A stretch of DNA of 11,682 nt from Verrucomicrobiota bacterium (GTDB taxonomy: Bacteria; Verrucomicrobiota; Verrucomicrobiia; Verrucomicrobiales; Akkermansiaceae): the NCBI GenBank assembly GCA_009885905.1, contig VFJU01000470.1, forward strand, positions 1 to 11,682, given 5' to 3'. The translations under genes and the position numbers were made by a program. Each line of letters begins with the position of its first letter. Position 1 is the first letter of the stretch. Positions 5,751 to 11,682 of this stretch are shown here, piece after piece. The notes under the pieces are model-generated. The model worked only from the letters and a program-made list of their open reading frames with translations. It did not search any database and was not told the DNA's origin.

Positions 5751-7370
5751 ATCAAAAAACGCTCATTCAGTTTTCTCCTCGCTCGGCGGTATCTAAATCC
5801 CCGCCGCTCAATGCTTTCCTCCTTCAGCCTGATCTCGTTACTCGGAGTGATGCTGGGCGTATTGGTCCTTGTGGTCGTCATGGCAATCTATTCTGGCCTC
5901 GAACGGAATGTGAAAAGCCGCTTATTGGGATTCACTCCTCACGTCTTACTCAGCTACCATGACCCATCAACGATTGATGGACGCATGAGCGACTGGCCCG
6001 CCGCAGCTGCCCGCGCCAAAACTCTTGCTCACGTCGAGACCGCCACCGCCTACGTGACCGATAACGTCATCGTCGACGTCCATTCATGGCAGCGTCCAGT
6101 GATGTTCCGAGGTATCGACACCTCAGACCCTGGACAAGTGGAAGGAATTACAAAAATGTTAGATTTATCCAATCATCCGAATTCCACCGCAGACCTTGGA
6201 ATCGACGACCGCGTAGTGATTTCATCGACTCTCGCCGAGCAACTTCAACTCACCGTTGGTGATAAAATCCGCCTCCTATCCACTCGTAATATTGAAGGTG
6301 TGATGCGTGCCTATAAAACAACGGAAAATCCTCCCCTACGAGATGCACATAAACAATCATGGGAAATCATTTCAACAACGCTTTCTTCTGGATGGAAACA
6401 AGAGGGAGAAATGATTAGTTTAACTTTTGATACCTACCGACAAGGATACAAACTGATAGAAGAAATTCTCTCTAACGACATCCGAGAGCCAGAAAAAGAA
6501 CGACTCACCACGATCCTCATCGCCATGGATCACTCGGAAAAAGACGAGACCAAGCAGTTGTTCCAATTCACTCCTGAATCAAAAAAAGAAATTGAAAAAT
6601 CCATCGCCAACCTCAACACCAGCGACCAAGAGAAAATGGATGCCGATATTTTAAAAAGCCTTAAAAGCGTGGTCTTACCGAAGGATGCTGAGGTGTGTGG
6701 CGTCTATCAGGCATCGCAAATGGCCGTCACACCGGACCTTTTTATTCCCTTACCTCTCGCACAAGACCTCGCGGGACTTGGCGATTCGGTACAAGGCATC
6801 GCCCTGCGACTCGACAATGCCTACAACGCCGAATCATTCGCCGACGAAGCCCGTAAAATCCTAGGCGAGGACTGGACACTCATCACTTGGGGCCAGCAAT
6901 ACCAAGCGTTTTTCTCTCTCATCGAACAACAGCGTGGAATGATGTATTTCATGCTCTCGTTCATCGTACTCATCTCCGCATTTTCAATGATGGCAGTGAT
7001 GTTCACCGTAACCATTCAGAAACGCAGAGAAATCGGTGTCATGAAAGCTCTCGGCGCCACACCCGGTCAAATCATGCGAGTCTTCCTCTATCAGGGGATG
7101 ATTTTAGGTACACTGGGTGCCATACTCGGTATTGGCTTGGGGCGTGTAGTGATCCACTTTCGCGGTCAAATCCAAGCGTTGTTTCGTACGCTCGGATTCG
7201 ATCCCTTCACATCATCATTCACTGGTTTCGACATTCTGCCAGCTCATAACGACCCTTTCGAACAAGCGATCTTCGCACTGATGGCTTTCATTCTTTGCTC
7301 ACTCGCGGCGTTGGTTCCCGCCTTCTTCGCAGCACGCAGCGATGCTGCAAAATCACTCCGCAATCTCTAA
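5751..7370 (+). CDS. LolC/LolE-type ABC transporter permease with abnormal start
   Basis: Membrane subunit of a type VII (MacB/FtsX-like) ABC transporter; LolC and LolE use LolD to release lipoproteins from the inner membrane. Family N-terminal features lie upstream of the first ATG (5811): codons 5763-5810 read SFSFLLARRYLNPRRS, leading into SFSLISLLGVMLGVLVLVVVM (TM1). That stretch is open back to the parB stop but has no ATG, GTG or TTG; ATC at 5751 would give a normal-length N-terminus (I/M-KKRSFSF...). From 5751 it is 539 residues, against about 400 for E. coli LolC/LolE. A periplasmic domain follows TM1, and the C-terminal FtsX domain has three helices (about 378-402, 425-445, 485-508 counted from 5811) with the signature QKRREIGVMKALGATPGQI. 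Residues about 162-290 contain a charged helical insertion. No lolD is adjacent; an RDD protein starts 3 bp downstream. Confidence 0.85.
   Translation: MKKRSFSFLLARRYLNPRRSMLSSFSLISLLGVMLGVLVLVVVMAIYSGLERNVKSRLLGFTPHVLLSYHDPSTIDGRMSDWPAAAARAKTLAHVETATAYVTDNVIVDVHSWQRPVMFRGIDTSDPGQVEGITKMLDLSNHPNSTADLGIDDRVVISSTLAEQLQLTVGDKIRLLSTRNIEGVMRAYKTTENPPLRDAHKQSWEIISTTLSSGWKQEGEMISLTFDTYRQGYKLIEEILSNDIREPEKERLTTILIAMDHSEKDETKQLFQFTPESKKEIEKSIANLNTSDQEKMDADILKSLKSVVLPKDAEVCGVYQASQMAVTPDLFIPLPLAQDLAGLGDSVQGIALRLDNAYNAESFADEARKILGEDWTLITWGQQYQAFFSLIEQQRGMMYFMLSFIVLISAFSMMAVMFTVTIQKRREIGVMKALGATPGQIMRVFLYQGMILGTLGAILGIGLGRVVIHFRGQIQALFRTLGFDPFTSSFTGFDILPAHNDPFEQAIFALMAFILCSLAALVPAFFAARSDAAKSLRNL
5754..5760 (+). 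other. A AAA AAC heptamer at a possible frame junction
   Basis: An ATG at 5689 overlaps the parB stop codon and opens a frame (MFNLISHYHLPPRP...) that runs into this heptamer with codon phasing tcA-AAA-AAC, the classical pattern for -1 slippage. A one-base backward shift here enters the permease frame at CGC (5760). The same join would arise if the A6 tract were one base longer. The phasing may be chance. Confidence 0.3.
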
Positions 7371-7373
7371 CTT

Positions 7374-8219
7374 ATGGATGTTTGGATCATACGCGACGGG
7401 GAAAAAGTTGGACCCATCCACGACTTTGAAATCCGTCGACAGATTGAGGCTGGGGAATTGCCCGCGACCACTCCCGCTTGGCACGAAGGACTTTCCACAT
7501 GGAAGCCCATCATTGAAATCGAGCTCTTCACTCGTGAATTTCAGTTAGTAACAGGTCCTCCATCCATTCCTTTTAATGCTACGACAGATGATGTTGGTTC
7601 CGCCACCAAAAGTCCGGCACAGACAAGCCACTATGGCAGGCGTTTTTGGGCTCGATGGCTTGACCTTTCGATGTATTCGGGTCTTTGGTGGCTGGCAATG
7701 TGGGCCGCACGTCAAGACATCGAAGGCACCCTGATGAATCCATGGTTGATGTTCCTCCAATACGTGCCTTGGTTCGCTTTTGAGGCATTCCTGATCCACC
7801 GTTTTGCAACGACGCCGGGCAAGTGGCTACTTGGTTTACAAGTGACCAATAAAAACGACACCTATCTCGACCTTGGTGCAGCCACTCGCCGCTCGCTACG
7901 GGTCCTGTTTAGCGGTATCGGATTTGGCTGGAGTATTCTTTCGATTTTCTGCCAGGCGCTCAGCCTATTCACAGCAAAACGCTTGAGCGAAACACTCTGG
8001 GATCACACTGGCGGTCACCAAGTCACCGCCAGTCGCTTGCGACCCTTTCGCGTTGTCACTCTAATCGTGCTTTTTGCAGCCGCCTTGCATCTTCAAATGA
8101 TCGTCATTTCGCCAGCACTCTTTAAACTGGCTGGCGAAAGATACCCCTCGTTCAAAGCGGAATACGAAAAAAACCCACCTTGGCATCTGCCTCAAAGATC
8201 GGCTTCACCCGGACCTTGA
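7374..8219 (+). CDS. GYF_2-RDD membrane protein
   Basis: A 281-residue protein of two parts. Residues 2-50 form a GYF_2-type domain (DUF4339): WIIRDGEKVGPIHDFEIRRQ...GELPATTPAWHEGLSTWKPI, a small fold thought to mediate protein contacts. Residues about 87-225 are an RDD membrane domain, with the arginine and aspartate signature RRFWARWLDLSMYSG (89-103) and the TTPGKWLLGLQV motif (146-157). Hydrophobic helices are seen near 97-111, 124-142, 178-198 and 226-246; the last lies beyond the usual RDD core. RDD proteins have varied or unknown roles, with some linked to ion transport; no substrate can be named. It starts 3 bp after the permease stop, so parB, permease and this gene are probably one transcript. 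No Shine-Dalgarno precedes the ATG. Confidence 0.85.
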   Translation: MDVWIIRDGEKVGPIHDFEIRRQIEAGELPATTPAWHEGLSTWKPIIEIELFTREFQLVTGPPSIPFNATTDDVGSATKSPAQTSHYGRRFWARWLDLSMYSGLWWLAMWAARQDIEGTLMNPWLMFLQYVPWFAFEAFLIHRFATTPGKWLLGLQVTNKNDTYLDLGAATRRSLRVLFSGIGFGWSILSIFCQALSLFTAKRLSETLWDHTGGHQVTASRLRPFRVVTLIVLFAAALHLQMIVISPALFKLAGERYPSFKAEYEKNPPWHLPQRSASPGP

Positions 8220-8308
8220 TTGACTGCTCAGCGTGCCCCTGTTGTCCATTCGAATCCAACTTGCAGGTTGATGTTGCCGTATGCGCCTGACCCTTTACCC
8301 TTTCAACG

Positions 8309-9589
8309 ATGTTGAATCGATTCTACGGAGCATTTGATACGGAGCGGCAATCGGGTATTTCTGACAACGCAGACTATCGGACGCCTTTTCAAATCGATCG
8401 TGACCGTGTGCTCCACACGCCAGCATTCCGACGTTTACAGAACAAAACCCAAGTATTTTGGAGTGGTGAGTACGACTTCTATCGGACACGACTGACCCAT
8501 TCACTTGAGGTGGCTCAGATAGGGAAATCCATTTCCTATTGGCTCAAAAGTCAGCGTGATGGTCCGCTGTCGGAAGATTTTTATATCGACCCAGATTTAC
8601 TCGAGGCGATCTGCCTTTCTCACGATCTCGGGCACCCTCCTTTCGGTCATGCAGGCGAGCGAACACTGAATCACCTCATGCGTGAGCAAGGTGGCTTTGA
8701 GGGAAATGCCCAAACGTTGCGCCTGCTAACCGAACGTATATTTTCCGTAAAGCGAAGCGGCATGGACCCTACACGGGCGTTTCTTGATGGCGTACTCAAA
8801 TACAAATCACTCTGGACCGAACTAGGAAATCAGCCAGAGCACCACTTTATCTACGACTGCCAGCAATCATTTTTAGATTGGGCCATGGGGAGGATTGACT
8901 TCCCTCTCGAACTCACTGCGGGATCAGTTAGAGATAAGTTTAAGTCTATCGAGTGCCAAATAATGGACTGGGCAGACGATACCGCCTACTCGCTCAATGA
9001 CCTATCAGACAGCGTTAGGGCTGGATTTCTTAATATTGAAAAAGTAGAAAATTGGGCTGAGAAAAATGGTCACCCTACCGATGACGAAACTCCGCTTGGA
9101 GACCTTATACGCGCCATTCGCAGAAAACGTGTAGATCCATTTGTCGGAAAGCGCATCGGAAAATATATCCAATCTACGCACTTGGAGACGGATTTGAATT
9201 TTCTAAGTTCATGCACCAATCGCTATCGTTATCGACTCGTAATTGACTCAGCTGCCAAATCAGAATCCAGTCTATTCAAGCGACTGGCATTTGAAGTGGT
9301 CTTTCTTTCTCCTCAGCTTAAACAACTTGAACACAAGGGCAGTCGAATGCTTCGGCAATTGTGGGATGTGCTAGCAGAGCGATATATCTATCAAAAAAGA
9401 ATCGACGGTCAGGACTTCCAATTGTTACCTGCAGACACTGCTGACGAAATAATTGCAGCTCCAGATGAAGCGGCCAGAGCACGTCTAGTATGTGACTTTC
9501 TAGCAGGAATGACTGATGGTTACGCTTCTAGAACCTACAAGCGTCTCTTCACGCCGGACTTCGGCTCCATCGGAGACTTGATCGGCTGA
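8309..9589 (+). CDS. dgt: Deoxyguanosinetriphosphate triphosphohydrolase (dGTPase)
   Basis: An HD-domain enzyme of 426 residues that hydrolyses dGTP (in some members other dNTPs) to the deoxynucleoside and triphosphate. Motifs in order: DYRTPFQIDRDRVLHTPAFRRLQNKTQVF (22-50), RLTHSLEVAQ with H64, the HD pair in LSHDLGHPPFGHAGE (H105-D106) and DWADDTAYSLND (220-231) supplying the last metal ligand. Length and motif order fit the dGTPase family; the 46-residue lead-in before the first His matches, supporting the ATG at 8309. An 89-bp gap with no clear promoter separates it from the RDD gene. Its stop codon lies one base from that of hpt on the opposite strand. Exact nucleotide preference cannot be read from sequence alone. 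Confidence 0.95.
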   Translation: MLNRFYGAFDTERQSGISDNADYRTPFQIDRDRVLHTPAFRRLQNKTQVFWSGEYDFYRTRLTHSLEVAQIGKSISYWLKSQRDGPLSEDFYIDPDLLEAICLSHDLGHPPFGHAGERTLNHLMREQGGFEGNAQTLRLLTERIFSVKRSGMDPTRAFLDGVLKYKSLWTELGNQPEHHFIYDCQQSFLDWAMGRIDFPLELTAGSVRDKFKSIECQIMDWADDTAYSLNDLSDSVRAGFLNIEKVENWAEKNGHPTDDETPLGDLIRAIRRKRVDPFVGKRIGKYIQSTHLETDLNFLSSCTNRYRYRLVIDSAAKSESSLFKRLAFEVVFLSPQLKQLEHKGSRMLRQLWDVLAERYIYQKRIDGQDFQLLPADTADEIIAAPDEAARARLVCDFLAGMTDGYASRTYKRLFTPDFGSIGDLIG

Positions 9590-9612
9590 CTTAGGTGATA
9601 GCCGAATCTTTT
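9582..9612 (+). terminator. Candidate terminator across the dgt/hpt stop codons
   Basis: TCGGCT (9582-9587) pairs perfectly with AGCCGA (9600-9605) across a 12-base loop, followed by ATCTTTT (9606-9612). The hairpin includes the dgt stop codon and the hpt stop codon in its loop region. On the minus strand the stem also forms but no T-run follows, so it should work mainly for dgt. The 12-base loop is large for a strong intrinsic terminator. Confidence 0.4.
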
Positions 9613-10127
9613 AAAACGCCAACGTATGGCAGATTACGATATTTTCCTTTATAATCCAAACCGTAGCCGACTACAAACTCGTCTCTGATTTCAAAACCGA
9701 CGTAATCCGCACTCACTTCCTGGGCCCTCTGCTTGTCCTTCGCGAGCAAGACGGCGGTGTGCACCGCGGTGGCACCTTCTTCGATCAACCGTGCCGAGAC
9801 TGCGTGCAATGTTCTACCAGTATCGAGAATATCATCCAGCAAAAGCACATGACGACCTTTCACCTCTGGGAAGTCGCGATCAAGAAAATCTACTTTTCCC
9901 GAACTTTCTAATCCACCGTGGTAGCTCGCCACATTAATGCACTCGATCTCCAAGGATCTGGGCACACGGCGAAGTAAATCTGCTGCAAAAACCAAGGCCC
10001 CTTTCAAAAGGATGATCACCACCAAAGTTCCACTTGGAAAATCTCTCTCAATCTCTAACGCCATTGCATCAAGACGTTTCTCAATCACCACCTCATCAAT
10101 TAGTACTCGCTCAATATCGTTACGCAT
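9591..10127 (-). CDS. hpt: Hypoxanthine (guanine) phosphoribosyltransferase
   Basis: Salvages hypoxanthine and probably guanine by joining them to PRPP, giving IMP or GMP plus pyrophosphate, in the cytoplasm. At 178 residues it has the normal length. It shows the LLKGA loop (40-44), a flexible-loop segment VASYHGGLESSGKVDFLDRD (66-85), the PRPP-binding motif VLLLDDILDTGRT (94-106), and the purine-binding C-terminal part DEFVVGYGLDYKGKYRNLPYVGVL (149-172), all diagnostic of bacterial HPRT. A purine-rich AAGGAA directly abuts the ATG, closer than usual for a Shine-Dalgarno. It follows the DivIC/FtsB gene by 47 bp in the same direction, an order that recalls the Firmicutes divIC-tilS-hprT region, though tilS is missing here. 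Confidence 0.96.
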   Translation of the reverse strand: MRNDIERVLIDEVVIEKRLDAMALEIERDFPSGTLVVIILLKGALVFAADLLRRVPRSLEIECINVASYHGGLESSGKVDFLDRDFPEVKGRHVLLLDDILDTGRTLHAVSARLIEEGATAVHTAVLLAKDKQRAQEVSADYVGFEIRDEFVVGYGLDYKGKYRNLPYVGVLKDSAIT

Positions 10128-10174
10128 TTCCTTGGACAGGCTTTATGTTTTTTGAAACCAACAAATAAATCGCC

Positions 10175-10516
10175 TTATTGCTCGTTAGAAAATTTAAGGA
10201 CTCGCTCGCCTTCACGGTAGTAACCCAAACGATCGCGCGCATGAATTTCCAAAAACGCAGGGTCTTCTCGCAAGGCGATATACTCGATCTGATGGTACTC
10301 TCGTTCTGCTATAACTTTGGCCTCTCGCTGCTTTGCCGCTTCTAGGCTCACCTCTAACTTTTTCACCACCCTCCACGGCGGCACAGCCGTTGCAACCACC
10401 ACGAAGCCAATCGCCACACAGAAAACCATGAACAAGACACGGCTAAACCCTTGAATCACTCGTGTACGAGCCTCCAAACGTGTTAACTTAACTCCTGCCA
10501 TGGATCTTTTAGCCAT
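10175..10516 (-). CDS. divIC: Septum formation initiator, DivIC/FtsB family
   Basis: A 113-residue bitopic membrane protein of the FtsB/DivIC family, which joins FtsL and FtsQ/DivIB at the division septum and helps activate peptidoglycan synthesis by FtsWI. The basic N-terminal tail (about 1-25) is followed by one membrane helix (about 27-46, VLFMVFCVAIGFVVVATAV), a periplasmic coiled coil (about 50-82), and the family C-terminal motif DPAFLEIHARDRLGYYREGERVLKF (85-109). FtsB and DivIC cannot be separated by sequence alone; the symbol is a family name only. No Shine-Dalgarno precedes the ATG. It lies 83 bp after msrA and 47 bp before hpt on the same strand. Confidence 0.88.
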   Translation of the reverse strand: MAKRSMAGVKLTRLEARTRVIQGFSRVLFMVFCVAIGFVVVATAVPPWRVVKKLEVSLEAAKQREAKVIAEREYHQIEYIALREDPAFLEIHARDRLGYYREGERVLKFSNEQ

Positions 10517-10599
10517 TTGCTAAAACCAAAAACTGCTGGAATCAGTAAATTGTCAAGAAAACTAAAGTAAATCACTCCAATTAAAGCAAGTACCAAGGC

Positions 10600-11253
10600 T
10601 CAGTGGTCGAGCTTCAACTTTTTCAACTTGGGTTCGATGATGAAACGACAATACGGGTTCTTCGATTTATTCTCGTTGTAGTAGTTTTGATGATAATTCT
10701 CGGCCGGATAAAACTCAGTGGCTTGGGTAATTTCAGTTACGATTGGATCGCTGAATTTGCCTTTAGCTGCAGCTTTAGATGCCTCCGCCAATTTTTTTTG
10801 TTCTGGTGAATGATAAAAAATCGCTGAGCGATACTGGGTACCTGAATCATTACCTTGACGATTCAACGTGGTCGGGTCGTGGAGATCCCAAAACCAAGTG
10901 AGTATCTTCTCGTACGAGATTTTTTTAGGATCAAACACCACTTGGACAACCTCCGCATGACCCGAATCTCCATCACAAATTTGTTGGTAAGTGGGATTCT
11001 TCGTGCTGCCTCCTGTGTAACCTGACGTCGCAGAATAAACCCCATCAAGTTGGCGATAGGCGGCATCAATACACCAAAAACAGCCAGCACCAAGAGTCGC
11101 AGTCTCCGCACCCGCAGGAATTTCAGGTGTTTTGGCAACTTGCATATCTGTTGGATTCATAACTTTTTGGGGTTCGCAGGAGGCCAATGCTGCGGTGAAC
11201 AATAAGAGCGAAAACACGTATCGGCAGTTCATTGATGAAATCTTACACGACAT
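10600..11253 (-). CDS. msrA: Lipoprotein peptide methionine sulfoxide reductase MsrA
   Basis: Reduces the S-epimer of methionine sulfoxide in proteins back to methionine. The catalytic motif GAGCFWC is at residues 55-61 (nucleophile C58), followed by the family segments GYTGGSTKNPTYQQICDGDSGHAE (78-101), the YRSAIFYHS motif (141-149) and a C-terminal PYCRF, whose C202 is a likely resolving cysteine. The unusual part is the N-terminus: a hydrophobic stretch ending in the lipobox LASC (lipidated C26) and then a 25-residue spacer. This points to an enzyme anchored outside the cytoplasmic membrane, to repair oxidised envelope proteins (inference). Two starts are possible, ATG 11253 and ATG 11232; both keep the lipobox and neither has a good Shine-Dalgarno. 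It follows the hydrolase gene by 25 bp and is probably co-transcribed. Confidence 0.93.
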   Translation of the reverse strand: MSCKISSMNCRYVFSLLLFTAALASCEPQKVMNPTDMQVAKTPEIPAGAETATLGAGCFWCIDAAYRQLDGVYSATSGYTGGSTKNPTYQQICDGDSGHAEVVQVVFDPKKISYEKILTWFWDLHDPTTLNRQGNDSGTQYRSAIFYHSPEQKKLAEASKAAAKGKFSDPIVTEITQATEFYPAENYHQNYYNENKSKNPYCRFIIEPKLKKLKLDH

Positions 11254-11278
11254 GAAAATCTTGCGCCAATGATATTTA

Positions 11279-11682
11279 TCACCACTCGATGCCGACTCCC
11301 TCTTCGGGAATCAGCACCTGTGCAAGGATTTCAAGACGCTCAGCTTCTTGCAAAAGTCTCTCCAAGGGCTCGCTGTGCGGCTCATTTCCCAAGGGAAATG
11401 TCCCATAATGCATCGGTATAAGTGCCTTGGCACCTAAATCCACGAATGCTCGCACCGCCTCTTCCGGATTCATGTGAACATCACGCCCACTGGGTGATTC
11501 GTATGCCCCGATCGGCATAAGAGCGACGTCAATTTCATAACGTTGGCCTATTTCTTTGAAGCCTTCAAAATAAGCACTGTCTCCGCAATGAAAGATACTC
11601 TTCCCTCCAGCACGAATGATGTATCCACCGAAATTGCGATGCGTATCGTGAATAAATCGCGCACCCCAGTGATGCGATGGAG
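11279..11682 (-). CDS. Metallo-beta-lactamase-fold hydrolase (UlaG/NAPE-PLD-like), 5' end missing
   Basis: The gene enters from the right edge, so only about 134 C-terminal residues are visible; the ATG at 11518 is internal. The visible part reads PSHHWGARFIHDTHRNFGGYII, then FHCGDSAYFEGFKEIG, MPIGAYESP, HMNPEEAVRAFVDLGAK and MHYGTFPLGNEPHSEP, in the order seen in Lactamase_B_2-type hydrolases such as UlaG and NAPE-PLD relatives. The Asp of CGDSAYF and the His of MHYGTF are the late metal ligands; the HxHxDH motif would lie outside the window. Substrate cannot be assigned. It is the first visible gene of the minus-strand series leading to msrA. Confidence 0.85.
   Translation of the reverse strand, partial: PSHHWGARFIHDTHRNFGGYIIRAGGKSIFHCGDSAYFEGFKEIGQRYEIDVALMPIGAYESPSGRDVHMNPEEAVRAFVDLGAKALIPMHYGTFPLGNEPHSEPLERLLQEAERLEILAQVLIPEEGVGIEW

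Noticed and set aside
10551..10556. Perfect TTGACA on the minus strand before the DivIC/FtsB gene
   Set aside because: At spacing 17 the -10 position reads GTTTTT, so no promoter can be called.
10863..11138. Minus-strand open frame of 91 codons inside msrA
   Set aside because: It is a shadow frame of the clearly coding msrA and has no recognisable protein features.
1..11682. CRISPR array, tRNA/rRNA gene, insertion sequence or phage module
   Set aside because: No direct repeats with spacers, no cloverleaf or rRNA-like stretch, and no transposase, integrase or phage protein among the readable frames.

Overview
The window reads as ordinary bacterial chromosome from a member of the Verrucomicrobia (PVC superphylum), probably of the Verrucomicrobiales type. 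This is inferred from gene content, not from a marker gene: a protein built from 32-residue Trp/Asn-Pro/Ala-Ala repeats, a eukaryote-like SET-domain methyltransferase, a GYF_2-RDD membrane protein, an enlarged LolC/LolE-type permease, and very few Shine-Dalgarno sequences. I see no rRNA, tRNA, CRISPR array, transposase or phage gene. No gene-free stretch exceeds 300 bases; the longest gap is 830-1014, where I see nothing.

Layout. (1) 2-829 (+): 3' part of the repeat protein. (2) 1015-2314: cysE (-) for cysteine synthesis, divergent from a CymR-like Rrf2 regulator (+) across 55 bp. (3) 2445-3414 (+): two unrecognised genes, each encoding a charged coiled coil with one C-terminal membrane helix. 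(4) 3430-4738 (-): an unrecognised exported protein followed by the SET-domain methyltransferase, in one operon. (5) 4794-8219 (+): parB, an ABC permease of the LolC/LolE family and a GYF_2-RDD membrane protein, tightly packed. (6) 8309-9589 (+): dgt, convergent with (7) the minus-strand series that starts beyond the right edge: metallo-beta-lactamase-fold hydrolase (cut by the window), lipoprotein MsrA, DivIC/FtsB-type division protein, hpt.

Functional themes. cysE and its neighbour suggest local control of cysteine supply. ParB and DivIC/FtsB belong to chromosome segregation and septation. Dgt and Hpt both act on guanine nucleotides or bases, and meet tail to tail with one base between their stop codons. 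The permease lies next to parB without LolD or parA in view.

The points most worth a second look are: the permease, whose conserved N-terminus lies upstream of any ATG/GTG/TTG (candidate ATC start at 5751, or a shift at A AAA AAC, 5754-5760); its roughly 110-residue extra periplasmic segment; the paired coiled-coil/tail-anchor genes; the SET methyltransferase beside an exported protein; and the CymR-like/cysE pair. I found no clear, wholly new multi-gene system. The best candidates for something undescribed are the 2445-3414 pair and the 3430-4738 operon.
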